A stretch of 60,639 bases of DNA from contig JAAUZD010000028.1 in the NCBI GenBank assembly GCA_014804785.1, forward strand, positions 1-60,639. Reading direction: 5' to 3'. The notes under the pieces were generated by a model, which saw only the letters and a program-made list of their open reading frames with translations, had not been told where the DNA came from and ran no database searches. This stretch comes from Lachnospiraceae bacterium (GTDB lineage Bacteria; Bacillota; Clostridia; Lachnospirales; Lachnospiraceae). The translations under genes and the position numbers were made by a program. Position 1 is the first letter of the stretch. Every line of letters begins with the position of its first letter. Below are positions 41,025 to 51,006 of this stretch, one piece after another.

Positions 41025-43301
41025 TTAATATCGATCTATCGGATCAAAATCAAACTGTATGTTCTCATCCTTTCGCTCCAAAAGCGCTACTGCCTGCTCA
41101 ATTCTGTCTTTTATCGCTGTAAGCTGCCCGTACTTGGCGGATTTGCAGTATAGTACGAAGCGGTAAATATCATTGATCTTACCGATGGACGCTTTTGCCG
41201 GTCCAATCACTACCGTCTGCCGGCATTCACGTCCCTGCGCTTCTTTCGGCGTTTGTTTATTTCTATCCGCTTCCTCTCTGGCAAGTGATGCAAGCTTATC
41301 CGCCAGCGCTTCTCCCCTTTTTTCATCCGGCGTCGTTATGAGCACTGCCAGCATATGTGATGCAGGCGGATATGCGCCAAGCTCTCTGTAAAGGACTTCC
41401 TCCTCATAAAAAGCTTCATAGTCCTGGGCTGCTGCCCGGATAATGCTGTAATGATCCGGTCTGTAAGTCTGTATCACTACTTCCCCCGGCTTAACCCCTC
41501 TTCCGGCTCTCCCCGCCGCCTGGGTGAGCAGCTGAAACGTTCTCTCACCTGCCCGGTAATCACTGTCATTTAAAGATAAATCCGCTGCAAGAACGCCCAC
41601 CAGTGTTACATTGGGGAAATCATGTCCCTTTACAATCATCTGGGTTCCTACCAGAACATCCGCTTCCCCTTCTGCAAAGGCTGTGAGTATCTTCTCATAA
41701 CTGTCTTTGGTGCGGGTAGTATCTGCGTCCATCCGAAGTACCCTTATTCCCGGAAACCTAATCTGCAGCTGCTGTTCAATCTGCTGCGTCCCCGCCTTGA
41801 ACCCCAGAATATAAGGCGAAGAACAGGAAGGGCATTTTTTCGGCTCAGTTGTCTCATATCCGCAGTAGTGGCATACCATTCTGCCTCCTAAATGCTGGGA
41901 CAAAGAAACGTCACAATGGGGGCATTTCATTACGAAACCGCAGGAACGGCAGGACACAAACCCGGCATAGCCTCTCCTGTTTAAAAAAAGCATGGTCTGC
42001 TCTTTCCTGTTGATTCTATCCTCCATCAATTCCTGTAGCTTTCTGCTGAAAATAGAACGATTTCCTTCTCTCAGTTCCTGTCTCAAATCAATAACGGAAA
42101 CCGGAGCAAGCCTTCCTCCTGTCAGTCTCCGATTCAAAGTAAACAACTCATACTTTCCCTGCTTTGCCCTATTATAAGCCTCCAGAGAGGGAGTTGCCGA
42201 ACCTAAGACCAGACTAGCCTTTTTCAATTCCGCCAGATATTCTGCTGTCTCTCTGGCATGATAACGGGGCATGGTCTCGCTTTTGTAGCTTGGTTCATGC
42301 TCTTCATCTATTACAATCATTCCCAAATTGGGAAATGGGACGAACAAGGCGGAACGGGGACCGATAATCACATCAATCTCTCCTTTTTTTGCCCTTTCGC
42401 ACTGATCGAACTTTTCTCCTGCGGACAAGGTAGAATTCATTACCGACACCCGGTCTCCAAATCTTTTATAAAAGCGAAGCAAGGTCTGATAGGTCAGGGC
42501 AATTTCCGGAATCAGCATGATACATTGTTTTCCTCTTTCTATCATACCCTCTATCAACGCTAAATAGACCTCCGTCTTTCCGCTTCCGGTAATTCCGTGC
42601 ACCAGATAGGTTTTGCGCTTTTCCTGATCAAAATCTGAAAGAACCTTTTGGCAGATATCTGCCTGCTCCCTGCTTAAGGTTTTTCCCATTTCTCTTGCGC
42701 TCTCCACCTTAACCGGATTTCTATAATAACTCTCACTTTCTATGGCAATCACGCCCTGACTTTGAAGACTCTTTAAGGTTGCAGGTGCCACATTCAGTTT
42801 CCCCAGCACCAATTCATAGGGCAGCACCGGTTCTTGGCACAATTCCTCCAGCACCCTTGCCTTTGCCCCTTGGTGTTTCCTCATACATTCGCCCAGAATA
42901 GAGCGGGTTTCCTCTACCGATAAAAGGCGGGTAATCTTTCTTTTTTCCTTATGCTTTATCGCCTGTTTCACCGGAAGTACGGTTTTCAGCGCTGCAATCA
43001 TGGTAGAACCATAAGTCTCTTTCATCCACGCGGCAAGCCTTACCAGATCGCCTTCCACCGCCATACTGCCGCTTGCGATACCGGCTATGGACTTTTGCTT
43101 TTCATCCGGGAACTCTGCCTTATCCGTAATCTCCACCACGTAGCCCTGACGCAGGCGATTTCCCATTCCAAAGGGAATCTGGACACACATTCCCTCTTCC
43201 AGCTTACCCTGCAGTTTTTCGGGAATCTTATATTGAAAAGGTTTATCTATTTTTTCATGGGAAATATCCACTATGATATTTGCATATCTGCCATTGGTCA
43301 T
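41025..43301 (-). CDS. priA: primosomal helicase PriA
   Basis: 758 residues. An N-terminal 3'-binding domain, Walker A HGITGSGKT, DEEH box, GSATPS, a zinc region with four Cys pairs (CRSCGFVMKCPHCD; CHYCGYETTEPKKCPSC) and GTQMIVKGHDFPNV are all present. PriA restarts stalled replication forks. It lies between murE and def. Confidence 0.95.
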   Translation of the reverse strand: MTNGRYANIIVDISHEKIDKPFQYKIPEKLQGKLEEGMCVQIPFGMGNRLRQGYVVEITDKAEFPDEKQKSIAGIASGSMAVEGDLVRLAAWMKETYGSTMIAALKTVLPVKQAIKHKEKRKITRLLSVEETRSILGECMRKHQGAKARVLEELCQEPVLPYELVLGKLNVAPATLKSLQSQGVIAIESESYYRNPVKVESAREMGKTLSREQADICQKVLSDFDQEKRKTYLVHGITGSGKTEVYLALIEGMIERGKQCIMLIPEIALTYQTLLRFYKRFGDRVSVMNSTLSAGEKFDQCERAKKGEIDVIIGPRSALFVPFPNLGMIVIDEEHEPSYKSETMPRYHARETAEYLAELKKASLVLGSATPSLEAYNRAKQGKYELFTLNRRLTGGRLAPVSVIDLRQELREGNRSIFSRKLQELMEDRINRKEQTMLFLNRRGYAGFVSCRSCGFVMKCPHCDVSLSQHLGGRMVCHYCGYETTEPKKCPSCSSPYILGFKAGTQQIEQQLQIRFPGIRVLRMDADTTRTKDSYEKILTAFAEGEADVLVGTQMIVKGHDFPNVTLVGVLAADLSLNDSDYRAGERTFQLLTQAAGRAGRGVKPGEVVIQTYRPDHYSIIRAAAQDYEAFYEEEVLYRELGAYPPASHMLAVLITTPDEKRGEALADKLASLAREEADRNKQTPKEAQGRECRQTVVIGPAKASIGKINDIYRFVLYCKSAKYGQLTAIKDRIEQAVALLERKDENIQFDFDPIDRY

Positions 43302-43338
43302 AAAAATCTGTTCATCCTTGTCTTAGACGCCGATTCTT

Positions 43339-44820
43339 TCAGCGTCTCTCCTTAAGTATATCAGCTATCAGCACTCTCTCATCCATGGGATACTTTACTC
43401 CCTCAATTTCCTGATAGTCTTCGTGCCCTTTTCCGGCCAGCACTATGATATCTCCCGGCTGTCCATGATCAATGGCATAAGCAATTGCTTCTTTTCTGTC
43501 GCAGATTTCAATATAGCTGCCATTGGTCTTTCCAATACCGGTTTTTATATCCTCTATGATATCCTGCGGTTTCTCAAATCTGGGATTGTCAGAAGTGATG
43601 ATCGTCAAATCCGCAAAATTTCCGCTGACCTCGCCCATTTCAAAGCGGCGTATTTTCGAGCGGTTTCCGCCGCATCCGAAAAGGCATACAAGCCTTGTGG
43701 GTTCATATTCCCGCAAAGTAGTCAAGAGACTTTTTAAACTCATTGCATTGTGGGCATAATCAATCAACAGCGTAAACTGGTCAGATACCGGCACCATCTC
43801 GATTCTTCCCTTTACATGGGCGCCTAAAAGCGCTTTCTGTATCTGGGGAATCTCTACTTTGAAATGTCTGCATACTGCAATTGCCGTAAGCGCATTGTAG
43901 ACACTGAACCGTCCGGGCGCAGGCACTTCCACCTCAAAGTTCTCGCCCTCTGCTGCCTTCACTTTAAAATCTATGCCAAGTTCTCCCGGTTTATGGATCA
44001 GCTTTAAATCATCCGCATAAAGATCCGCTGTATGGTCAAAACCATAAGTCTCAATCCGGCAGGTATGCCCCTTAAGAACTGCTTCAACATGGGCATCATC
44101 CTTATTTACGATCCCCAGCCTGCACTGTCTGAACAAAAGTCCCTTGCATGCCTGATATTCTTCAAAATCTGCATGCTCATTGGGTCCGATATGGTCTGGT
44201 TCTAAATTGGTGAAAATACCAATCTCAAAGGTAAATCCCTGGGTCCTGTGAAGCTTAAGTCCCTGGGACGCCACTTCCATCACGACGATTTCACAGCCTG
44301 CCTCCTCCATCTCCTTAAAGTACTTCTGAAGAAGGAAGGATTCCGGTGTCGTGTTATGCGCAGGAATATGCTTATCTCCTATAATGGTCTCAATGGTTCC
44401 CACAAGCCCCACCTTATAGCCCGCTCTTTCCAGAATGGATTTAATCAGATAGGTGGTAGTGGTCTTCCCCTTGGTTCCGGTAATTCCAATGACCTTCAGC
44501 CGGTCCGCCGGATGTCCGAAGTAAGCCGCGGCAATAAATGCCATGGCATATCTGGTATCTTCCACCTTGATTACCGTGATATCACTGTCTGCCGGAAGCT
44601 GTACCTCTTTCTGAACAACGATGACTGCCGCTTTCTTTTCTGCCGCTTCCCCTGCAAAGCTGTGCCCATCTACGTTGTAGCCGCAGATACAGATAAATAA
44701 ACAGCCTTCGGATATCTTTCTGGAATCGTATACGACTTCCGTAATCTCTCTATCCTTATTTCCTCTTATGCATTCATAAGAAAGACCTTCTAACAGTTCT
44801 TCACATCTCATAATCAGCAT
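43339..44820 (-). CDS. murE: UDP-MurNAc-tripeptide synthetase MurE
   Basis: 493 residues. The ATP loop GITGTKGKTTTTYL, the substrate region TTPESF and the C-terminal TSDNPRFEKPQDII are present. The DNPR motif marks enzymes that add meso-diaminopimelate, as expected for Clostridia. First gene of the operon. The ATG at 44820 is close to its GGAGG; an ATG three codons later is possible. Confidence 0.95.
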   Translation of the reverse strand: MLIMRCEELLEGLSYECIRGNKDREITEVVYDSRKISEGCLFICICGYNVDGHSFAGEAAEKKAAVIVVQKEVQLPADSDITVIKVEDTRYAMAFIAAAYFGHPADRLKVIGITGTKGKTTTTYLIKSILERAGYKVGLVGTIETIIGDKHIPAHNTTPESFLLQKYFKEMEEAGCEIVVMEVASQGLKLHRTQGFTFEIGIFTNLEPDHIGPNEHADFEEYQACKGLLFRQCRLGIVNKDDAHVEAVLKGHTCRIETYGFDHTADLYADDLKLIHKPGELGIDFKVKAAEGENFEVEVPAPGRFSVYNALTAIAVCRHFKVEIPQIQKALLGAHVKGRIEMVPVSDQFTLLIDYAHNAMSLKSLLTTLREYEPTRLVCLFGCGGNRSKIRRFEMGEVSGNFADLTIITSDNPRFEKPQDIIEDIKTGIGKTNGSYIEICDRKEAIAYAIDHGQPGDIIVLAGKGHEDYQEIEGVKYPMDERVLIADILKERR

Positions 44821-44854
44821 TCCGCCTCCGAACGATTATTTTCCTTATAATAAG

Positions 44855-44900
44855 ATAGCACGATTATACGTTTTTTTCAATCTACTTAAAATCTGCTCCA
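44855..44900 (-). promoter_or_regulatory. probable promoter of the murE operon
   Basis: On minus a TATAAT lies about 45 bases before the murE start, with a weak -35 (TTTTAA) 17 bases before it. The gap to recJ has its own terminator, so a promoter is needed here. Confidence 0.4.
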
Positions 44901-45061
44901 TCTAGGTTAGTATATGTTTCTGATTTTTTTTGATGTACTTAATTTTTTATTTAGAGGATTTTAGATTTTTATCATAAATCGGACACATTTTATACACATT
45001 TAACCTTTATGATATTAATCAAGATAGTTGAACAACTCACTATCTCCCCCCTCATAAGAAT

Positions 45062-45094
45062 GCAAAGCCTCCGGCATCCCCCGGAGGCTTTTGC
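45062..45094. terminator. strong terminator after recJ
   Basis: GCAAAGCCTCCGG (45062-45074) pairs with CCGGAGGCTTTTGC (45081-45094), with T-rich flanks on both sides. Confidence 0.8.
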
Positions 45095-45103
45095 ATGTTA
45101 TCA

Positions 45104-46894
45104 TCAGCAATAGTTCTGCATCACGATCTGAATGGTCTCCCTTCCCGCATAATAATTTAAATCGGGGTAATAAGCCATGCCGATCACAGCTTCTTTTTCA
45201 CGGATGCTGCCCTCATATAATCTTTTTACCGTATCTTCACCGCATCTACCCTGCAAAAAAGCATCAAATGCCTCCAGATCGCCAAAATAAATCATTTCAT
45301 AGAGCGCTCCGTTTTCATCCGCTATCCGGTATTTCCCTACATTTCTGTTCTTTCCCATCCTTCTGCCGGAAAGAAGGCTGATATCCTTCCTGGCAAATAG
45401 AGGTTTCGGATTCCCCACGCCAAAAGGCTCCAGCAAGGATAATTCCCTAATAAAATCTTTGTCTGCATAAGCAAGGGGCATGGGCACATCTATATGTACG
45501 ATTTCCTCAAAATCTTCCTTAGTAAGACGACAGTTGTCATTCAACATCTTCCTAAATACATCCACCGCCTCTTCTGACTCAAGCGAAAGCCCTGCCGCCA
45601 TTTTATGCCCGCCGTACCGGGTAAACAGTTCTTTACAGGCAGTCATCTCCTCATACATGTTATAGGTCTCTATGGAGCGTCCGCTGCCTTTTACACCTTC
45701 CTCTCCCCTCGTCAGCACAAAAGCGGGTTTGCCGTACTTTTCCCTGACTTTGCCTGCAATAATGCCTGCCAGACTTTCATGACAGTCGGGGAGGTAAACC
45801 ACAAGCACCCTGTCCCTTCCGATTTCTGTCTCTTCTACCTGGGCTATGGCTTCCTTTACGCCCTCCTCCGTCATCTGCTTGCGGCTGTCATTAAGGCTCT
45901 TCAAATCCCCCGCTATCGTGACCGCATTTTTCCAGTCTTTCTCCTCAAAAAGCTCCAGCGCCCGCTTTGCCGTATCCAGCCTTCCCGTTGCATTCATGCA
46001 GGGACCAATGATAAAGCCTACGTGATAGGGGGACAATTCCTTATCCTCGATTCCATTGACCATAAGCAGGGCTTTCAGCCCGGGATTTTTCGTTTCCGCC
46101 ATAAGCGAAAGCCCCTTCTTTACTATAATTCTGTTCTCATCCTTTAATTCCATTACATCGCAGACCGTTGCCAGCGCTTCAAATGTCAGCATCTCCTCCA
46201 TAAGTTCCTTGTATCCTGTCGGATCTGTTTCCTTGAAACCGCTAAATTCAAACATAGACTGTATCAGCTTTGCCGCCACCACAGCGCCGCAGATTTGTTT
46301 AAAAGGATAACCGCATTCCGGCTGTTTTGGATCTACCACCGCATCCGCCCCCGGAAGCAGGTATCTCCTGCCTTCTTTCCCCTCCTCAAAGGGCACCTCA
46401 TGATGATCCGTCACCACCACAGTCATTCCCATCTCCTTTGCCATCTGAATCTGAGCTGCTGCCGCAATGCCGTTATCACAGGTAATGATGGTGTCGATTC
46501 CATCCTCCCCGGCATCCTCTATCAGATTTTCATTCAATCCATATCCGTCCTTCACTCTGTGAGGAATGACGGTATCTACCTTTCCCGAAAGAGCACGAAT
46601 CCCAGAAAGCAGGATGTAAGTGGCACAGATGCCATCCACATCATAATCACCTATAATTCGGATGCGTCTCTCTTCTCTGATTTTTTCCAGAATCAGCTTT
46701 GCCGCCGTTTCCAAATCTTTCATCAGAAAGGGAGCATGGAGATCCTTTAAATCCCCATGCAGGAATTTTTCAATTTCTTTATCTCCCACTATATCCCTGT
46801 TTCTCATGATCCTCGCCAACACCGGCGTGATCTGATACTTTTCTGCTATTTCATTAAAATCTGCCTTCTTAGCAGCCACCATCCACTTTGCCAT
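45104..46894 (-). CDS. recJ: single-stranded-DNA exonuclease RecJ
   Basis: 596 residues with DHH-family motifs: IGDYDVDGICA, TCDNGIAA, VVTDHHEVP and DPKQPECGYP, then DHHA1 with GGHKMAAGLSL. It degrades single-stranded DNA 5' to 3' in repair. It ends 10 bases from a terminator and follows the secDF terminator. Confidence 0.93.
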   Translation of the reverse strand: MAKWMVAAKKADFNEIAEKYQITPVLARIMRNRDIVGDKEIEKFLHGDLKDLHAPFLMKDLETAAKLILEKIREERRIRIIGDYDVDGICATYILLSGIRALSGKVDTVIPHRVKDGYGLNENLIEDAGEDGIDTIITCDNGIAAAAQIQMAKEMGMTVVVTDHHEVPFEEGKEGRRYLLPGADAVVDPKQPECGYPFKQICGAVVAAKLIQSMFEFSGFKETDPTGYKELMEEMLTFEALATVCDVMELKDENRIIVKKGLSLMAETKNPGLKALLMVNGIEDKELSPYHVGFIIGPCMNATGRLDTAKRALELFEEKDWKNAVTIAGDLKSLNDSRKQMTEEGVKEAIAQVEETEIGRDRVLVVYLPDCHESLAGIIAGKVREKYGKPAFVLTRGEEGVKGSGRSIETYNMYEEMTACKELFTRYGGHKMAAGLSLESEEAVDVFRKMLNDNCRLTKEDFEEIVHIDVPMPLAYADKDFIRELSLLEPFGVGNPKPLFARKDISLLSGRRMGKNRNVGKYRIADENGALYEMIYFGDLEAFDAFLQGRCGEDTVKRLYEGSIREKEAVIGMAYYPDLNYYAGRETIQIVMQNYC

Positions 46895-46943
46895 ATTTTC
46901 TCCTGATTATTTCCTATATGATGCATACGGTACACATAAATAA

Positions 46944-46967
46944 GCGTCCCGGGATTCCCCGGAACGC
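46944..46967 (-). terminator. terminator after secDF
   Basis: GCGTTCCGGG-GAAT-CCCGGGACGC (read on minus) followed by TTATTT. Confidence 0.75.
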
Positions 46968-46984
46968 CTACTGTAAGTTACTAT

Positions 46985-49240
46985 TTAAGCTGCCGACTTC
47001 TGCGGGAACACCTTACGAAGTACCAACCACAAAGCGCCTGTAATGCAGATGGACGAGTAAGTACCGCAGAGGATACCAGCCATAAGCGGCAGGGCAAACT
47101 CTTTTACGGAAGATACGCCGAATATATACAGCGCTGCAACCATGATAAAAGTCGTAAGGGAAGTGAATACACTTCTGGAAAGCGTCTGAGTAATACTTGC
47201 ATTTACCATCTCTTCCAGAGACTCCTTCTTTCCCATATTGCTCATATTCTCACGAATACGGTCAAAAATTACAATCGTTGCATTAATGGAATAACCTACG
47301 ATAGTCAGCATACATGCAATAAACGTAGTTCCTACCGACACTCTTACGATTGCATAGAACGCCAGCACCACCAGAACATCATGTATCAATGCAATTACTG
47401 AACTTGCACCGAAACGAATATCCTTAAATCTAAGCCAGATATACAGCAGCATACACAAAGTAGCCACTATAACTGCCAGAATTGCATCTGATTTCATTTC
47501 GCTGCTGACTGTAGAACTGATTGTCTCCGTAGTAATCTTTTCTGCATCTGCTGCGAAATTATCTACCATAACCGTCTTAAATGATTCTCTCTCCTGTGTC
47601 GTCAAGGTCCGGGTTTTGAAAATAACCTCATTGGTTCCTTCTATCTTCTGTGTCTGTACATTACCGTCACCTGTAATCTCTTCAATAAGAGGAACCACCT
47701 GTGCATCAATATCTGCAAGCGACATATCTTCATTAAATGTCACATCAGTTGAAGTTCCGCCGACAAACTCCAAGCTATAATTCAAGGTTCCGCTGCCTTT
47801 TGCGCTGTTGATACCCATGAACACAAATCCTGCCAGAATTGCTGCAATAGAAATCCCGAAGAAGATTGCCTTTTTGGAGGTAAAGTTCACAGGCTTTTTC
47901 TCTTTAGCGCTGCCATAGAGCTTAGGATTTTGCAATCCAATCGCATAAAATGCTTTCATAAGTAATCTTGTCACCACCATAGCTGTAAACATGGAAAGGA
48001 TGATACCAAGTGCAAGAGTCGCAGCAAATCCCTTGATGGTTCCGGATCCCAGAACCCCCAGCACCGCTGCAGCAATCAGCGTAGTGATATTTCCATCCAG
48101 AATCGCAGAAGTCGCTTTCTTGTAACCTGTGCTGATGGCCTCCTTCACCGTCTTTCCCTTGGCAATCTCTTCTCTGATACGGGCAAAAATGATAACATTT
48201 GCATCCACCGCCATACCAATGGAAAGAATGATACCTGCGATACCCGGCAGTGTCAAAGTAATCTCAAACGCATCCAGTAAAATGATGATCAGCTCTACAT
48301 AAAGCGCAAGTGCAAAACTGGCAGCAACACCGGACAAATAATAGACAGCAATCATAAAAACAACAATAATCGCAAATCCCACTGCAGCTGCCTTGATGCT
48401 GGTGGAAATCGCTTCCTCACCCAGCTGTGCACCTACAATCTTGGAATGAAGTTCCTCCAGTTCCAACTTAAGACCACCGATACGGATGGTAGAAGCCAGC
48501 TGCTGTGCCTCTTCATAGCTAAAGCTTCCTGAAATCTGTGCCTGTCCATCATTAATGGAAGCATTTACATTAGGTGCGCTTATAATGGATCCATCATAAT
48601 AAATTGCAATCGATTCGCCATTCTGATATGCCTTGGCTGTTGCATCAGCAAATTTCACTGTTCCTTCATCTGTCATACTTAAGTCAACGACAAACTGACT
48701 ATTCTGCATATTGTCTGTATAAGATCGTGCCTGCGCATTCTTCACATCCGTACCTACAAGCACAATAGAACCATCTGCTTCTAATTCCTCGATGGTCTTA
48801 TTCATGAAATAAAGCATGTTTCCTGCCTCATCCATGCCAATAGGCTGGTAGTTCAGATTTCCCTCGGAATCATACTCTGCAATGAAATACAGGGAACCGG
48901 GTTTTCCAAGATCCTCCAAAATTGCATTGGCATCTGATACACCGGGAATTTCAATGTTGATTCGGTCTGTTCCTTCCTGATATACCACTGCTTCCGTGCT
49001 GTAGCCTTCCACACGCTTCTGCAGTTTGTAGATTGTGTCTGCCATATCCTCAGCGCTGGGATTTTCATCCCCAACTACCTGATATGTGATGCTGACACCA
49101 CCCTCTAAGTCCAGCCCCAGGTTGATGCTGGCTGCTGAACCCGAGCCGTCTGCTCCTAGTCCTACTGCTGCGGTATATCCAAAACCGCCAAGAAGCAGTA
49201 GGAATACCAGCAGGATAATGATTGCTTTACTCTTCTTCAT
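46985..49240 (-). CDS. secDF: fused protein translocase subunit SecDF
   Basis: 751 residues from ATG at 49240 behind GAAGGAGAAG. The first half is SecD (N-terminal helix, large outside domain with LGLDLEGGVSITYQV, then GIAGIILSIGMAVDANVIIF), the second half SecF (NYSLEFVGGTSTDVTF, then VIVFDRIREN-type motif near 680). It uses the proton or sodium gradient to help protein export. It overlaps the end of the SCIFF maturase gene by 14 bases, so the two are co-translated. Confidence 0.95.
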   Translation of the reverse strand: MKKSKAIIILLVFLLLLGGFGYTAAVGLGADGSGSAASINLGLDLEGGVSITYQVVGDENPSAEDMADTIYKLQKRVEGYSTEAVVYQEGTDRINIEIPGVSDANAILEDLGKPGSLYFIAEYDSEGNLNYQPIGMDEAGNMLYFMNKTIEELEADGSIVLVGTDVKNAQARSYTDNMQNSQFVVDLSMTDEGTVKFADATAKAYQNGESIAIYYDGSIISAPNVNASINDGQAQISGSFSYEEAQQLASTIRIGGLKLELEELHSKIVGAQLGEEAISTSIKAAAVGFAIIVVFMIAVYYLSGVAASFALALYVELIIILLDAFEITLTLPGIAGIILSIGMAVDANVIIFARIREEIAKGKTVKEAISTGYKKATSAILDGNITTLIAAAVLGVLGSGTIKGFAATLALGIILSMFTAMVVTRLLMKAFYAIGLQNPKLYGSAKEKKPVNFTSKKAIFFGISIAAILAGFVFMGINSAKGSGTLNYSLEFVGGTSTDVTFNEDMSLADIDAQVVPLIEEITGDGNVQTQKIEGTNEVIFKTRTLTTQERESFKTVMVDNFAADAEKITTETISSTVSSEMKSDAILAVIVATLCMLLYIWLRFKDIRFGASSVIALIHDVLVVLAFYAIVRVSVGTTFIACMLTIVGYSINATIVIFDRIRENMSNMGKKESLEEMVNASITQTLSRSVFTSLTTFIMVAALYIFGVSSVKEFALPLMAGILCGTYSSICITGALWLVLRKVFPQKSAA

Positions 49241-50636
49241 CACTTTCTTCTCCTTCTAAATCGGCCAATGCCGCTTTTATCATAATTGCGCATTCAATAC
49301 GCTTTCTTTGCAATTCACACCCCAGATCATAAGCATCATTGATATGCCCATGGAAGTTATAGGAATTTGCTGCGCAGCCGCCGCTGCAATAAAACTTTGC
49401 AAAACAGTTTCTGCACTTTTCTTTTGCATAGACATTACAAGTCTTGAATTCATCCCTTATATCTGTCTTTGTGATGCCCTCATCCACATTTCCCATAAGG
49501 AATTCTTCCTTGCCCACGAACTGATGGCAGGGGTATAAATCACCCCATGGTGTAACCGCCAGATACTCTGTTCCCGATCCGCATCCGGAAAGTCTTTTGG
49601 CTACACATGGTCCACCCTCCAAGTCTATCATAAAATGAAAGAAATTAACACCTTTTCCTTCTTTTCTTCTATTTAAAAGTTCTACAGCAAGACGATCATA
49701 CTCCGCAAGCAGCGTAGGAAGATCTTCCTCCCTGAGCGCATAATCATCTGATGGCTCTGCCACCACCGGCTCCACGGAAATCTGTTGAAAACCTAAATCT
49801 GCAAGATGGGCAACATCCTTGGCAAAATCAAGATTGTTTCTGGTAAAAGTGCCGCGCACATAATAATTCATCTGCTTCCTGCTCTCCGCCACCTTTTGAA
49901 ACTTAGGCACAATAGTATCATAGCTTCCCTGACCGCCTCTGTAAGGGCGCATCAAATCGTTGATTTCCTTTCTGCCATCAATGCTTAAAACAATATTTGC
50001 CATCTCCTTGTTGGCGAATTCCATGATTTCATCATTTAAAAGTATGCCGTTCGTAGTGAGGGTAAAACGGAACTTCTTGTGGTAAGGCTCCTCCAGACTT
50101 CTTCCATAAGCCACCAGATCCTTTACCACCTGCCAGTTCATAAGCGGCTCTCCGCCAAAGAAATCTACTTCAAGATTGACACGATTCCCAGAATTTCTTA
50201 CCAGGAAGTCCAATGCCTTTTTCCCCACTTCATAACTCATAAGCGCCCTTCTGCCATGATATTCTCCTTCTTCCGCAAAACAATACCGGCATGCCAGATT
50301 ACAATCATGGGCAATATGGAGACAGAGCGCCTTGACCACCGTCTCTCTTTTCTTAAAATCCATAATATAGTTTTCATAAATGTCCGGAGCAAAAAGCATT
50401 CCTGCCCCCTTAAGCTCCATAATCTGTGAAAACGCATCCTTTATATCCCCAGATGCATATTTATCCTTAAGGCTTTCCATGCAAGAGCATTCCACTTCCT
50501 CACTGCTCCTGCCCTCTTCAAGCCCTTTCTCCACAAAAGGGAGCATATCATATACTACATCATCCACCACATGCACAGAACCACTGTTTACGTCAAGGAC
50601 AATGTTATAACCGTTATTTTTATATTGATGTACCAA
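49227..50636 (-). CDS. scfB: SCIFF peptide maturase, radical-SAM/SPASM enzyme
   Basis: 469 residues from TTG at 50636 (AAGGA eight bases upstream). The radical-SAM cluster is C112-NLA-C116-RY-C119; the SPASM region has YPCHQFVGKEEFLMGN and CNVYAKEKCRNCFAKFYCSGGCAANSYNF. This family makes thioether links in the SCIFF peptide, encoded just upstream. Gene order SCIFF-maturase is nearly universal in Clostridia. Confidence 0.95.
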   Translation of the reverse strand: MVHQYKNNGYNIVLDVNSGSVHVVDDVVYDMLPFVEKGLEEGRSSEEVECSCMESLKDKYASGDIKDAFSQIMELKGAGMLFAPDIYENYIMDFKKRETVVKALCLHIAHDCNLACRYCFAEEGEYHGRRALMSYEVGKKALDFLVRNSGNRVNLEVDFFGGEPLMNWQVVKDLVAYGRSLEEPYHKKFRFTLTTNGILLNDEIMEFANKEMANIVLSIDGRKEINDLMRPYRGGQGSYDTIVPKFQKVAESRKQMNYYVRGTFTRNNLDFAKDVAHLADLGFQQISVEPVVAEPSDDYALREEDLPTLLAEYDRLAVELLNRRKEGKGVNFFHFMIDLEGGPCVAKRLSGCGSGTEYLAVTPWGDLYPCHQFVGKEEFLMGNVDEGITKTDIRDEFKTCNVYAKEKCRNCFAKFYCSGGCAANSYNFHGHINDAYDLGCELQRKRIECAIMIKAALADLEGEESDEEE

Positions 50637-50706
50637 TTCTCTTATCCTTCCATTTTACACAACACCAAATGCCAACTTACTTCGCAAATCGGCTTATTGC
50701 ATATAA

Positions 50707-50732
50707 TAAGCAGCGACGCTTGCCGCTGCTTA
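50707..50732 (-). terminator. hairpin between SCIFF peptide and maturase genes
   Basis: TAAGCAGCG (50707-50715) pairs perfectly with CGCTGCTTA (50724-50732). It lies 25 bases after the SCIFF stop and lacks a clean T-run, so it likely lets part of the transcripts pass, giving more peptide than enzyme. Confidence 0.6.
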
Positions 50733-50756
50733 CATTCACTATCCTATTTACGGCGC

Positions 50757-50900
50757 TTATTTTACCTTTTCGCAGCTCTGATTTCCTACTGTACAGGAAG
50801 TCTTACAAGCTGACTGGCAAGAAGTCTGGCACTCTCCGCAGCCGCCCTTCTTCATGGATTCCTTTAAGTCTCTTGTTGCTAATGTCTTAATACGCTTCAT
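50757..50900 (-). CDS. scfA: SCIFF six-cysteine ribosomal peptide
   Basis: 47 residues, MKRIKTLATRDLKESMKKGG then CGECQTSCQSACKTSC and a last Cys at 43. The six Cys (21, 24, 28, 32, 36, 43) are the SCIFF signature (six Cys in about forty-five residues). The N-terminal leader is typical. The mature product is thioether-bridged by the enzyme encoded downstream; its role in the cell is not established. RBS AAAGGAGAAA. Confidence 0.95.
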   Translation of the reverse strand: MKRIKTLATRDLKESMKKGGCGECQTSCQSACKTSCTVGNQSCEKVK

Positions 50901-51006
50901 AATAATTTCTCCTTTTGCTGTACCTGTATTTGTATAGTATAACATAGTTGCCTGTTTTGGAAAAGTATTTTGTAAAAATTTTAAACGAGCTGCTGGACAA
51001 TCCTCG

